Source: Gp1-AA145 sp963757135 | GTDB taxonomy: Bacteria > Acidobacteriota > Terriglobia > Terriglobales > Acidobacteriaceae | DNA: 64,000 nt | Reading direction: 5' to 3' | Assembly (NCBI GenBank): GCA_963757135.1 | Contig: CAVWQE010000006.1 | Span: forward strand, 558,001-622,000 | The notes under the pieces: model-generated | Told to the model about the DNA's origin: nothing | Database searches by the model: none | The model's input: only the letters and a program-made list of their open reading frames with translations | Made by a program: the position numbers and the translations under genes | Shown here: one piece after another, positions 1 to 8,774 of the stretch | How the letters are laid out: the number at the start of each line of letters is the position of its first letter | Position numbering within the stretch: position 1 is the stretch's first letter

Positions 1-289
1 CTTGCGCCTGATCGGCGCCACCTTGCAGCGTCTGTGCGTTGGCGTTGGCTTGCTGCACTGAGTCGAGCACCTGGTGCAACTGATCCTGCAATTGCTGCAT
101 TTGCCGGCTCTGGGCTTCGATCTGTTTCTGTTGAGCTTCGACCAGCTCGCGCAGTGACTGCACGTCTTGTTGTGAGGCAGCCGGAGCGGCGTTGCTCGAA
201 TGTTTCTTTCTAAATGGACTCGAGGTCTGCGCAAAAAGAGTGGCAGACAAAATAGTCATAATGGTTATCCAACGGAAGTTTGTTTTCAT
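1..289 (-). CDS. Secreted coiled-coil protein, probably N-terminus of a porin (partial)
   Basis: The gene runs off the left edge, so only the first 96 residues are visible. The ATG at 289-287 has an AGGAG ribosome-binding site 4-5 bases upstream. The protein begins with MKTNFRWITIMTILSATLFA, a good signal peptide. A low-complexity stretch and then a Gln-rich heptad region (LVEAQQKQIEAQSRQMQQLQ) follow and should form a coiled coil. Signal peptide plus short coiled coil is the usual N-terminus of trimeric outer-membrane porins of the OprP/DcaP kind, but the barrel lies outside the window, so that identity is an inference. It lies 128 bases downstream of the sulfonate-type ABC operon on the same strand and could serve the same substrate. 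Confidence 0.5.
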   Translation of the reverse strand, partial: MKTNFRWITIMTILSATLFAQTSSPFRKKHSSNAAPAASQQDVQSLRELVEAQQKQIEAQSRQMQQLQDQLHQVLDSVQQANANAQTLQGGADQAQ

Positions 290-417
290 CGCTCCTACTC
301 TCCTCTGAACCGGGATGGTGCCTGAATTCACTTTAATCTAGTATCTCTACTGACTTAGTAGCCTTTAAAGATACAAATATACCCAAACGCTCGGTCCTCA
401 CCAAATTGACTAATTAA

Positions 418-1179
418 TCACGCCGCCGTGGCCAGACCCCAGCGCTGCTGCAAGCGGCTTTCGATGGTCTTGAACACCAGGCCATCCACCAGGTATCCGA
501 GACCGATAATGAGAATCATGACGGCGACCACCTGGCTCATATCGTTGAGATCACGGCCCATCATCAGTAATTGGCCGAGGCCAAGAGTCACGAAAATCAT
601 CTCGCCGGAGATCAGCGAGCGCCAGGCGAACGCCCAGCCCTGCTTCAAGCCGGTGACAATGTAGGGCAGGCTTGCGGGCAGGGTGACATGCCAGAAAAGC
701 CTGACACCGCGGGCACCCAGGTTCTTCCCTGCCATGCTGTAGATCTTCGGAAGTTGTTTGCGGCCAGTTTCCATGCTGATGGTAACCGACAGCAATGAAC
801 CCATGACCACGACAAATAAGATTGCCTTTTCCGTAAGCCCAAACCACAACACTGCGATTGGCAACCAGCAGATACTGGGAAGGCTTTGCAGACTGACTAA
901 CAATCCGCCGACGGTCTGCTCGAGGAATTTATTGCTGGCGACTCCGAGGCCGAGAATCAAACCCAGCACGACGGATATCCCATAGCCGATCAGCATGCGG
1001 CGCATGCTCACGCCGATGGCAATCAAGAAGCTGTGATCGGCGAAGCCGGCCCAAAGGGTCTCGGCCACACCCCACGGAGTCGGAAAAATGTAAGGCGGCC
1101 ACACGCGCAACTTTGCCAGCAGCGCCCAAAGACCAATGAGGGCAGCGTAGAAGAGGACGAGGCTAAGCGCTCGCTTCAT
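418..1179 (-). CDS. ABC transporter permease, SsuC/TauC type
   Basis: Inner-membrane permease subunit of a sulfonate/taurine/nitrate-type importer, 253 residues with about six hydrophobic segments. The cytoplasmic loop has the family's EAA-like coupling motif (AGKNLGARGVRLFWHVTLPA, then LPYIVTGLKQGW). I start at the ATG at 1179 because a GAGGAG site lies just upstream and the protein then begins MKRALSLVLFY; the open frame extends 16 codons further. The start overlaps the end of the ATPase gene by 17 bases, so the genes are translationally coupled. It is the last gene of the regulator/binding protein/ATPase/permease operon. The substrate cannot be read from the permease alone: alkanesulfonate, taurine, nitrate or a thiamine precursor all remain possible. 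Confidence 0.9.
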   Translation of the reverse strand: MKRALSLVLFYAALIGLWALLAKLRVWPPYIFPTPWGVAETLWAGFADHSFLIAIGVSMRRMLIGYGISVVLGLILGLGVASNKFLEQTVGGLLVSLQSLPSICWLPIAVLWFGLTEKAILFVVVMGSLLSVTISMETGRKQLPKIYSMAGKNLGARGVRLFWHVTLPASLPYIVTGLKQGWAFAWRSLISGEMIFVTLGLGQLLMMGRDLNDMSQVVAVMILIIGLGYLVDGLVFKTIESRLQQRWGLATAA

Positions 1180-2077
1180 GGCCGTACTCCTCTTCGAGAG
1201 ATTTATTGATCTCTTCCCGCAGGTCATTCAGAATTTCGCGGGCACTGGCCGCGACCGGAACATCTTCCAAATGGCGCGGACGATCCAGGTCAATTCTGTA
1301 CTCCCGCTTTATTTGCCCCGGACGGAATGTCATCAGCACCACGCGATCTCCCAGGCGCACCGCTTCGCGTACGTTGTGCGTTACAAATACAATCGTCCGG
1401 CGGGTTTCAGCCCATATGCGTTCCAGTTCATCGTGCAGCAGATCGCGGGTTTGCGCATCCAGTGCGGCAAAGGGCTCGTCCATGAGCAGGACATCGGGTT
1501 CCGTGGCGAGGGCTCGCGCTAACGCCACACGTTGACGCATCCCTCCGGAAAGTTGGTGCGTGTAGCTTTCGCTGAATTGCTGCAGGTGGACCAGGCGCAA
1601 ATAATCTTTCACTTTGGCTTGACGCTCTCTTTTGGAGACGCCTTTCATCCGCATTCCAAATTCAACATTCTGTGAAACCGTGAGCCACGGGAATAGTCCT
1701 AAGTCCTGAAAGATGAGGATTCGGTCGGTTCCCGGTCCCTGCACCGGTGAGTCGTCCACCAGCACTTCACCCGAGGTCTGCTGATGAAGTCCCGCAATCA
1801 GATGAAGCAGCGTGGATTTTCCGCAGCCCGACGGCCCGACTATGCACAAGAACTCGCCCGGGTGAACCTGCAGGTTGATATTTTCGAGCGCAGTCAATCG
1901 ATCACCGGAATTTGTCGCGTAGCTCAGTGACACATTTTTGAGCGACAGTTTGGGAACTTCCGACGCCCGGTCCCAGTCGGTCGCAATCGCCACCGGCTTG
2001 CGTTGGCCCGCAGAGCGGAAAGGCGGGCGATGTTCCGGAGAGACGACGGTCATCGAATTGCGAAGCGATTGGGTCAT
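1163..2077 (-). CDS. ABC transporter ATP-binding protein, SsuB/TauB type
   Basis: Cytoplasmic ATPase of the importer, 304 residues. It shows Walker A (GPSGCGKST), Q-loop region, signature LSGGMRQRVALARALA, Walker B (VLLMDEPFAALD) and a switch His (VTHNVREAV), in the order and spacing of the nitrate/sulfonate/taurine ATPase family. About 40 extra residues precede the first beta strand (LSLKNVSLSY), which is longer than usual. The start ATG overlaps the stop of the binding-protein gene by four bases (ATGA), so it is in an operon with it. The specificity is inferred from the complete operon and not from this subunit. Confidence 0.93.
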   Translation of the reverse strand: MTQSLRNSMTVVSPEHRPPFRSAGQRKPVAIATDWDRASEVPKLSLKNVSLSYATNSGDRLTALENINLQVHPGEFLCIVGPSGCGKSTLLHLIAGLHQQTSGEVLVDDSPVQGPGTDRILIFQDLGLFPWLTVSQNVEFGMRMKGVSKRERQAKVKDYLRLVHLQQFSESYTHQLSGGMRQRVALARALATEPDVLLMDEPFAALDAQTRDLLHDELERIWAETRRTIVFVTHNVREAVRLGDRVVLMTFRPGQIKREYRIDLDRPRHLEDVPVAASAREILNDLREEINKSLEEEYGHEASA

Positions 2078-3084
2078 TGGACGGCCTTCTTTCCTTTTTC
2101 CGCTAACACCTGGTTCAACAGAGTCAGGTCGTAGAGGTGTGAAAGATCGGGCATTTGCCGGCCGAGAAATCCGGCATCAAACGCCGATTGTGCAGCCCGC
2201 ATGAGCGGTCCCCGCAAGGGATCGTAAGTGACTTGCATGCGGCCGAATGCGTCATCCAGAACTCCGGCGGCGAGTGGCTTGCCGGTCTCTTTCTGGATCT
2301 GCTGGTTCAAAATCTGTTTGGCTCGAGGCGCATTTCCATTGATCCAATCGGTCAATTCGACGTGCGCTCTCAACCAGGTCTTGACGAGGTCAGGATGCGA
2401 GTGCAGGAATTTTGTGCTGACGATCAATTCAGTGGTGAGGAATTGCCCGTTCGGCCACAGGCTGCGCTCGTCCACAAGAACCCGTCCGCCGGCTTCGTGC
2501 ACCAGACGCGAGGCCCAGGGCTCCGGCGCCCAGGCGGCATCGATCTCTTTTTTCAGGAAAAGGATGAGTTGATCGGGATTGGCGATCGGCATGACTACGA
2601 CGTCGCCGCCCTTGTCGCGGGTCTTGAGTCCGTTCGACCGCAGCCATGACCGCAAAGCTACATCTTGAGTGTTGCCCTGCTGCGGAGAGGCGATCCGCTT
2701 GCCGTGAAAATCCTGGGGCCCGTTGATTCCAGAATCGCTGCGCACGACTAACGCGGCGCCGCCGCTGGTCGCACCAGCGATAATTCTCAGCGCTTCGCCG
2801 TTGGATCGCACGTATCCGTTGATCGCTGGATTAGGCCCGACATAGGTGATATCAATGGCGCCGGCGAACAAGGCTTCAATCGCGGATGGCCCGGCATTGA
2901 AACTCTGCCATTCAATTTCTACGTTCGGCCCCATGGCTTTCTCGAACCGACCATTCGCTTTGCCGATCATCGCCTGCGAATGCGTGATGTTCGGAAATGC
3001 GCCAACCCGGATTACGACTGCTTGTGCATGAAGCACGGCGCTCAACCCTAGAATGCAGAACAATGTCAGGAGGCTGTTTTTCAT
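2074..3084 (-). CDS. ABC transporter substrate-binding protein, SsuA/TauA-like
   Basis: Periplasmic solute-binding protein of 336 residues with a cleavable signal peptide (MKNSLLTLFCILGLSAVLHA, then QAVV). The mature part carries hallmarks of the NMT1/SsuA fold: IRVGAFPNITHSQAMIGKA, then IEWQSFNAGPSAIEALFAG and a hinge region IDITYVGPNPAINGYV. The ligand is probably an organosulfur compound such as an aliphatic sulfonate, but nitrate or pyrimidine-type ligands bind relatives of the same fold. The start overlaps the stop of the Rrf2 regulator by four bases (ATGA). It is the first transport gene of the operon. Confidence 0.9.
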   Translation of the reverse strand: MKNSLLTLFCILGLSAVLHAQAVVIRVGAFPNITHSQAMIGKANGRFEKAMGPNVEIEWQSFNAGPSAIEALFAGAIDITYVGPNPAINGYVRSNGEALRIIAGATSGGAALVVRSDSGINGPQDFHGKRIASPQQGNTQDVALRSWLRSNGLKTRDKGGDVVVMPIANPDQLILFLKKEIDAAWAPEPWASRLVHEAGGRVLVDERSLWPNGQFLTTELIVSTKFLHSHPDLVKTWLRAHVELTDWINGNAPRAKQILNQQIQKETGKPLAAGVLDDAFGRMQVTYDPLRGPLMRAAQSAFDAGFLGRQMPDLSHLYDLTLLNQVLAEKGKKAVQ

Positions 3085-3578
3085 CGTTCTGTCCGGCTGA
3101 TGTTTCCCACTACCATCGGGAGAATGCTGGCTTCGGACTTCTTTTTACGCGCCTTCTGGCGCGGCGCAGGCGACGGGTTCATGATGTCGGCGAGCGAAGT
3201 ACTCTCCAGAATCTTTGCCGCGGCGTCGCGGACATCGAGAAATACCTGATACAGAGCGCGATGTTCCGCATCGCGGTCAATGAGGCTGCGCAACTGCTCA
3301 GCATCGCCGAAAGGGGCGAGCGGGCCGTCGATGAGACGAATGATCTCGCTCAGGTGGATGTCGGCTGGAGCGCGCCGCAATTGATAGCCGCCCTTGGCGC
3401 CGCGTACGCTTTCGACAATCCTCGCGTTCTTCAGTTCAAGCAGAATGAGTTCCAGGAATTTTTCCGGCAGTTCTTCTTCGTAGGCAATGTCACGGATGCG
3501 AATGGCGCCCTGGTTGTAGTGGCGCGCCAGCATCATCATGGCTTGCAGAGCGTACAGACCTTTTTGGGAGATCTTCAT
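3081..3578 (-). CDS. Rrf2-family transcriptional regulator of the ABC operon
   Basis: A 165-residue DNA-binding regulator starting MKISQKGLYALQAMMMLA, the classic Rrf2 winged-helix start. The wing region IVESVRGAKGGYQLRRAP matches the family. No cysteine is seen anywhere in the protein, so it cannot bind the Fe-S cluster used by IscR and NsrR. It is therefore closer in kind to cluster-free members such as CymR, which controls sulfur metabolism. The last third is basic (RQKARKKKSEAS) and unlike the family core. It is the first gene of the operon, overlapping the binding-protein gene by four bases, and a perfect palindrome lies 19 bases upstream of its start. Autoregulation and control by sulfur supply are inferences. 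Confidence 0.88.
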   Translation of the reverse strand: MKISQKGLYALQAMMMLARHYNQGAIRIRDIAYEEELPEKFLELILLELKNARIVESVRGAKGGYQLRRAPADIHLSEIIRLIDGPLAPFGDAEQLRSLIDRDAEHRALYQVFLDVRDAAAKILESTSLADIMNPSPAPRQKARKKKSEASILPMVVGNISRTER

Positions 3579-3597
3579 GGTTGTTCACTTTACCACA

Positions 3598-3620
3598 ATG
3601 TCTATTTGTTTAATAGACAT
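3598..3620. promoter_or_regulatory. Probable Rrf2 operator palindrome
   Basis: Perfect inverted repeat with 9-base arms ATGTCTATT and AATAGACAT around a 5-base spacer (TGTTT). It sits 19 bases before the start codon of the Rrf2 gene, where it would cover the promoter or block the polymerase. It is AT-rich against a GC-rich background. That it is the binding site of the adjacent regulator is an inference. Confidence 0.65.
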
Positions 3621-3795
3621 GGATGACATTGCAGGTGGTACGCCATAGAAACCAGTCGCGTAAGTAGCTGACAGGAAAGCACTTCGAAAACAAGCTGCCG
3701 ATCAGCGGAGACAGATTGTACGCAACATTTTGCATTTCTTCGGGAAAAGGACGGCGGGAAATCTTCGCTGGAGCCTGCTGCCAGCAGACCGGAAA

Positions 3796-4554
3796 TCAGT
3801 GGAGATGAAGGATTTGCAGCGTGATGTTGTCGGGCCCGCCGTGGTCTTTCGCCAGCTGCACCAAAGCGCGGGCGGCGTCTTCAATATTGTGAGACGAGAT
3901 TGTCTGCGCGATCTCAGATTCGCTCATCTGTCCCCAAAGGCCGTCGGTGCAGAGCAGCAGTACGTCGTAATTTTCGAGTTGCACAGGCTCCGGGGGAACG
4001 TCGGGCTCGATGGCATCAGTAACGCCCACTGCCGCAGTCAGAACATGCCTCTGCGGATGCGTGTCCGCCTCGTGGGGACGGATGATCCCGCTTTCCACCA
4101 ATCTCGCGACCAGCGAATGGTCACGCGTGAGTGCGCGAATGTTTCCTTTCCTGATGAGATAAAGCCGGCTGTCACCGATGTGAGCGAAGTAAAGGTTGTA
4201 GCCAACTATCGCAACGGCGGTAAGGGTTGTTCCCATGCCGTGAAGGGCAGGCTCACGGCGGGCTTTTTCCAGCACGCGAGAATTAGCGAGATGAAGCCCG
4301 TTCACCAATCGCGCCTGCGGGTCGGCTTCGTCGAGAGATGAGTAGAGCTCCTGCACGCTTTCTACAGCAATGTGACTGGCGAACTGGCCGCCTTCTGTTC
4401 CCCCCATTCCATCGGCAATTACGGCAAGCCTTCCCAGGCGGACGAAATCAGCATCATTCCCGGGCTCCCAGTAGCGGAAGCTGTCCTCGTTATTTTCGCG
4501 TTGGCAACCCACATCAGTAAGGCTGACAACGTCCACCCCAGGACGTACCGTCAT
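3796..4554 (-). CDS. PP2C-type serine/threonine protein phosphatase
   Basis: Cytoplasmic metal-dependent protein phosphatase, 252 residues, with all the bacterial PP2C motifs in order: DVGCQRENNEDSF, VIADGMGGTEGG, MGTTLTAV, FAHIGDSRLYLIR, LTRDHSLVARLV, LLCTDGLW and GGPDNITLQ. The Asp residues in ADGMGG, GDSR, CTDG and PDN are the metal ligands of the family. It has no membrane segment. It would remove phosphate from Ser/Thr residues set by Hanks-type kinases; a kinase gene is at 56633-58111 but the two are not linked. It is transcribed divergently from the ABC exporter gene at 4746. Confidence 0.95.
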   Translation of the reverse strand: MTVRPGVDVVSLTDVGCQRENNEDSFRYWEPGNDADFVRLGRLAVIADGMGGTEGGQFASHIAVESVQELYSSLDEADPQARLVNGLHLANSRVLEKARREPALHGMGTTLTAVAIVGYNLYFAHIGDSRLYLIRKGNIRALTRDHSLVARLVESGIIRPHEADTHPQRHVLTAAVGVTDAIEPDVPPEPVQLENYDVLLLCTDGLWGQMSESEIAQTISSHNIEDAARALVQLAKDHGGPDNITLQILHLH

Positions 4555-4745
4555 GCAGCGCGCGCTCCTGCCCCGAAACGGTGATGCCCGCCGTTCCGGC
4601 GACCCCGACCCGAAAAGCTCGAATTATACGCGACAGGGCGAGTTTGCTTCTGACATTTGTCACCGGCGGGAAGTGATGATCTCCACTGTTCGCTAGTCCG
4701 GAGGTACGGGAAGATGATCATGTCAATTGAGGAACTTTCTAACCT

Positions 4746-5708
4746 ATGGGAAGCGCACAAATACTCACCACCTGGTATGGAACTGACGGACGCCTACACA
4801 AAGCGCCGGTCGCCACGTTCGAAGGCGTCAACAAGAACTATGGCCGAGTGCGGGCATTAGCGAACTTCAGCATGGACGTTTGCGGAGGAGAGCTGGTCGC
4901 GCTGCTCGGTCCTAACGGCGCCGGCAAGACGACCGCGATCAAACTGCTGCTGGGATTGGCGCACCCAACCTCGGGCAAGTTGTCGGTGTTTGGAGGCGAT
5001 CCGGCGCTCACAGAAACCCATATTCGCGTCGGCGCTATGCTGCAAGTGGGCCGCGTGCCAGAAACACTGCGCGTTCGCGAACACATCGATCTGTTTTCGT
5101 CGTATTATCCGAAGCCCCTTCCCGTAGCGGAGACTTTAGCAATTGCAGGCCTCGAAGAGCTGCGCGACCGGAAATTCGGAGTGCTTTCCGGCGGCCAGAA
5201 ACAGCGGGTGTTGTTCGCCCTGGCTATTTGCGGCGATCCTGATCTGCTGTTTCTCGATGAGCCAACGGTGGGGCTCGATGTAGAAGCGCGTCATCTGCTG
5301 TGGCAGGAGATTCGCAATCTATTGCAGCGCGGCAAGACGGTTGTGTTGACAACCCACTATTTAGAGGAAGCTGACGCACTAGCGGACCGTATTGTTGTGA
5401 TCAATAAGGGAGCACTGATCGCACAAGGCACGCCAGCCGAAATCAAGATGCGTACCGCTGGAAAACGCATTCGCTGCGTGACCCAATTACCGCTCGACGT
5501 TATCCGCAAACTTCCGGGTGTTTCGGATGTTCGCGCCGATCGCGATGCCACCATTATTCACACATCTAAGGCGGAAGAGGTGTTACGGCAATTACTGCAG
5601 CTTGATCTTGAGATTTCAAGTATCGAAGTAAATAGCGCGGGTCTGGAAGAGGCGTTTCTGGCCTTGACCAGAGACGACGATGCGCTATCGCATGCAGGGC
5701 AGGCATGA
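4746..5708 (+). CDS. ABC-2 exporter ATP-binding protein
   Basis: A 320-residue ATPase with Walker A (GPNGAGKTT), signature LSGGQKQRV, Walker B (LLFLDEPTVGLD) and H-loop (TTHYLEEADALADRI). It has the C-terminal extension typical of exporters of the CcmA/DrrA/LnrL kind. The start ATG at 4746 follows GAGGAAC at a spacing of about 9. It overlaps the permease gene by four bases. With the following permease, histidine kinase and response regulator it forms a four-gene set like those that sense and expel membrane-active compounds (for example linearmycin resistance in Bacillus). The actual substrate is not known. Confidence 0.92.
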   Translation: MGSAQILTTWYGTDGRLHKAPVATFEGVNKNYGRVRALANFSMDVCGGELVALLGPNGAGKTTAIKLLLGLAHPTSGKLSVFGGDPALTETHIRVGAMLQVGRVPETLRVREHIDLFSSYYPKPLPVAETLAIAGLEELRDRKFGVLSGGQKQRVLFALAICGDPDLLFLDEPTVGLDVEARHLLWQEIRNLLQRGKTVVLTTHYLEEADALADRIVVINKGALIAQGTPAEIKMRTAGKRIRCVTQLPLDVIRKLPGVSDVRADRDATIIHTSKAEEVLRQLLQLDLEISSIEVNSAGLEEAFLALTRDDDALSHAGQA

Positions 5709-6541
5709 CTGATCTGGCACCAATCGAGGAGCGATCTATGGCAAGCAGTGCAACAACAATTACTCCCGTTCTTCTGCGGCGTCCAAACCTGCTGACCATC
5801 TGCGCCAAGGAAGCCAAGTACGAATTTCTGAAGAACCTGCGTTTCCCGATGTTCTCGGTTTCAACACTGGTTTTCCCCCTGATGTTCTATGTTCTCTTCG
5901 GCCTGGTGATGGGACGACAGACGATCGGTAGCATCAGCACTACCGTGAATTTGATTCCGGCCTATGGGACATTTGGAGTCATGGGCGCGTCGCTTTTCGG
6001 CACGGCGGCAGGGCTTTCCAGTGAACGAGGGCTCGGCTGGCTTCAGGTGAAGCGCGCCAGTCCCATGCCGTTGTTCGCATACTTCTCAGCAAAAGTTGCG
6101 ATGGCAATTACCTTCAGCGCCATTGATGTACTCGCGCTGATGCTTATGGGTTTTGCTTTCGGCGGCGTGCATCTGCAAACTATGACCGCAGTCAAGTTGC
6201 TGCTCACACTGGTGGCCGGCTCGATTCCCTTCTGCGCAATGGGATTGGCGATCGGTTACTTCGCCAGCCCGAATTCTGCTCCCGCCGTGATTAATCTTTT
6301 TTATCTCCCGATGTCGTTCTGCTCGGGCCTGTGGATGCCGTTCATGTTTCTCCCCAAGTTCGTACAGAAAATCGCGGTGTTTCTCCCGCCGTATCACCTG
6401 TCACAACTGGCTTTGAATCTGGTAGGCGGAGGACGCGGAGAGCCGGCTTCCGGGCACTGGGAGACGCTGGCCGGATTCACCCTGCTTTGCCTGGGCGCAG
6501 CCTGGATGGGGCACCAACGCGATCAGAAAGCAAATGGATGA
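5705..6541 (+). CDS. ABC-2 type exporter permease
   Basis: Integral membrane protein of 278 residues with about six hydrophobic helices (for example FSVSTLVFPLMFYVLFGLVM and FSAIDVLALMLMGFAF). It pairs with the ATPase before it. Two starts are plausible. The ATG at 5705 overlaps the stop of the ATPase gene (ATGA). An internal ATG at 5738 has a strong GAGGAG site six bases upstream and gives 267 residues. It probably exports a lipid, peptide or drug; the sequence does not show which. Forty bases separate it from the histidine kinase gene, so all four genes are likely co-transcribed. Confidence 0.88.
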   Translation: MTDLAPIEERSMASSATTITPVLLRRPNLLTICAKEAKYEFLKNLRFPMFSVSTLVFPLMFYVLFGLVMGRQTIGSISTTVNLIPAYGTFGVMGASLFGTAAGLSSERGLGWLQVKRASPMPLFAYFSAKVAMAITFSAIDVLALMLMGFAFGGVHLQTMTAVKLLLTLVAGSIPFCAMGLAIGYFASPNSAPAVINLFYLPMSFCSGLWMPFMFLPKFVQKIAVFLPPYHLSQLALNLVGGGRGEPASGHWETLAGFTLLCLGAAWMGHQRDQKANG

Positions 6542-6581
6542 GTGCGCTGACCGTTCGGCTTAGAATGGACTCAGATTTCTG

Positions 6582-7670
6582 ATGGGACTGATTCCCAAAA
6601 ATCGTGACCATGGGTGGGTGCCGTACGTCTGGCTGGTGTTTCTCGCGTTCTTCATCCTCAATCCCATCCTGGATCCCCACACCACTAGCCGCGAGTGGGT
6701 GATTACCATCGTGGCGACCGCGGTGTTTCTTGTCCTCTACTTCAGAATTTTCTGGACCGGGCCGCCGTGGAACTACGCGTTGATTGTCGCCATGATCGCC
6801 ATGGGCCTCGGCCTGGGGCATATCAACCAAGGCGCCTCGGTTTTCGTAATTTTAGGCTCTTCGTTTATCGCGTGGGCGGTTCAAAATTCCAAAAGGGCGT
6901 ACGTCGCGATTGCGGCGCTTCTTCTCGCGTTGGCGGCAGACGCTCTTCTATTTCACGCACCCGCCGGCTTCTGGGCGACATCAATGGTGGTGTCCCTGGG
7001 AGTAGGGCTCTCAAATATTCACTTCGCGGAAAAAAATCGCGCCGATCAAAAATTGCGAATGGCGAATGATGAGATTGAGCATCTTGCCAAGGTGGCCGAG
7101 CGGGAGCGCATTGCCCGCGATCTGCATGACGTTCTTGGCCACACCATGTCTTTGATTATTGTGAAATCTACGCTGGCGGGAAAACTGATCGAAAAATATC
7201 CTGAAAAGGCCAAGGATGAGATTTCTGACATTGAAAAGGTTTCGCGAGAAGCCATGGCCGAAATCCGAAACACTCTGCGCGGCTACAGCACCTATAAGCT
7301 GTGCGAGGAACTAGTCCGCGCCCGGTCCGTGCTGGAAAGCGCCGGGGTCACTGTGCATGAGGAAACTGCTGAGGTTGCCATGAGTCCCGCGCAGGAGAGT
7401 GTCGCAGCTCTGATCATGCGCGAGGCGGTGACCAACGTGGTGCGGCACGCACAAGCCCGCACCTGCCGCCTGAGGATCGCCGCGAACAATGGGGACTGCG
7501 TAATGCAGATTGAGGACGATGGCTGCGGGGGAATTCAGGTCGAAGGCAATGGCCTGCGTGGCATGCGCGAGCGTGTCGAAGCGCTTGGCGGGTCGGTATC
7601 TCGTGACACTCACACCGGAACCAAACTCAAGTTTGAATTTCCGCTGAATGGCGCAAACGGAACGCATTGA
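6582..7670 (+). CDS. Sensor histidine kinase, DesK/LiaS/NarL class
   Basis: A 362-residue membrane sensor. Residues 12-145 hold five or six hydrophobic helices with almost no loop domain, so the signal is likely sensed within the membrane. A short linker helix leads to the HisKA_3 dimerization box ERERIARDLHDVLGHTMSL with the phosphorylated His at 182. The ATPase domain shows an N-box (REAVTNVVRHA), DDGCGG and a G-box (GNGLRGMRERV). The stop overlaps the TTG start of the response regulator. The intramembrane sensor together with the linked ABC exporter fits a detoxification switch, which is an inference. Confidence 0.94.
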   Translation: MGLIPKNRDHGWVPYVWLVFLAFFILNPILDPHTTSREWVITIVATAVFLVLYFRIFWTGPPWNYALIVAMIAMGLGLGHINQGASVFVILGSSFIAWAVQNSKRAYVAIAALLLALAADALLFHAPAGFWATSMVVSLGVGLSNIHFAEKNRADQKLRMANDEIEHLAKVAERERIARDLHDVLGHTMSLIIVKSTLAGKLIEKYPEKAKDEISDIEKVSREAMAEIRNTLRGYSTYKLCEELVRARSVLESAGVTVHEETAEVAMSPAQESVAALIMREAVTNVVRHAQARTCRLRIAANNGDCVMQIEDDGCGGIQVEGNGLRGMRERVEALGGSVSRDTHTGTKLKFEFPLNGANGTH

Positions 7671-8299
7671 ATCCCTCGGTCAAAACCGGACGAAAGACGA
7701 TTAAGGTCGCCATTGCCGAAGACCAGGGAATGGTGCTCGGGGCATTGGCCACCTTGCTCGAAATTGAAGGCGACATAAGCGTGGTCGCGCGGTCGCGCAA
7801 TGGCGCCGACGCTCTCAATGCAGTGCTCAATCTGCAGCCGGACATTTTTCTCACCGACATTGAAATGCCGGAGATGTCCGGCCTGGATGTTGCGGCAGAA
7901 CTCAAACGCCGGCGTTCAGCAACCCGGGTGATAATTCTCACCACCTTCGCTCGCGCCGGGTATCTGCGCCGCGCGCTCGATGCCGGGGCCTCAGGATATC
8001 TGCTCAAAGACATGGCCGCTGAGAAACTCGCGGAAGCGGTGCGCCGCGTTCAGAGCGGCCTCCGCGTTATTGATCCTGAACTTGCAGCTGAAGCGTGGGT
8101 CGAACCGGACCCACTCACCGACCGCGAACGCCAAGTCCTGCGATTGGCGGGCGAAGGCCTGGCAAGCACGGATATCGCGAGCAAACTTAGCCTGTCCGAG
8201 GGCACGGTCAGGAATTATCTCTCTGAAGCGATCAGCAAGTTAGGCGCAGCCAATCGCGTGGAAGCGGCGCGGATCGCGAGAAACAAAGGCTGGCTCTGA
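7667..8299 (+). CDS. NarL/FixJ-family response regulator
   Basis: A 210-residue DNA-binding response regulator. The receiver domain has an acidic pocket (IAEDQ), phosphoacceptor Asp64 in FLTDIEMPEMSG, and the conserved Thr (ILTTFA) and Lys (GYLLKD). The C-terminal LuxR-type helix-turn-helix is LTDRERQVLRLAGEGLASTD with LSLSEGTVRNYLSEAISKLG. The start is TTG at 7667, overlapping the kinase stop codon, which implies coupled translation. It presumably controls this ABC exporter operon. Confidence 0.93.
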   Translation: MNPSVKTGRKTIKVAIAEDQGMVLGALATLLEIEGDISVVARSRNGADALNAVLNLQPDIFLTDIEMPEMSGLDVAAELKRRRSATRVIILTTFARAGYLRRALDAGASGYLLKDMAAEKLAEAVRRVQSGLRVIDPELAAEAWVEPDPLTDRERQVLRLAGEGLASTDIASKLSLSEGTVRNYLSEAISKLGAANRVEAARIARNKGWL

Positions 8300-8313
8300 C
8301 AGTTTCAGGAGAT

Positions 8314-8517
8314 TTATTTACGGGATTCCGGCTCTGGAGTGTTCGACATGGCAGCAGTTAGAACGTACTTACTTCTTCTTTCTTTGAACTCCTTCTCGCG
8401 TGCTTCAAGCTCCTCGTTCAACATGCTGGCAAGTTCCTGCAACTTCACCGGGTCGGGCTCATCAAGAATCGCCTGGCACAACTCTTTCCAACGGTGATCG
8501 TTCGGGTGATCTTTCAC
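8314..8517 (-). CDS. Small conserved-looking cytoplasmic protein
   Basis: I prefer the GTG at 8517 (67 residues) because a GGAGG site lies about eight bases upstream; the open frame extends 12 codons further. The protein is charged and helical with the core WKELCQAILDEPDPVKLQEL and a basic Glu/Arg-rich tail. Small proteins with this core look familiar from Acidobacteriota, but I know no function. It stands alone, convergent with the response regulator gene. Confidence 0.6.
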   Translation of the reverse strand: MKDHPNDHRWKELCQAILDEPDPVKLQELASMLNEELEAREKEFKERRSKYVLTAAMSNTPEPESRK

Positions 8518-8774
8518 TTGGGATCCTCCGTTTTTACAAATCGTTTTATCCAAGCGAAGTGAGTGCAGTCGGATTGCCAGAAGCGATTAAAGCGCAGAAT
8601 CAATCAGATACCGAGGCGTTTGTTCCGCGCAACAATCACATGCAGGTGGGGGGAGGGAAAGTACTGCCTGCTGCCAGGAAATACTTTCGTGAGGGATTTT
8701 CTGTACGCCGGAGATGAAACTATTCTACGGATTTCGGTAGGCTACCTTGAGATCGCTCTCGTTCCCGATTGCAG

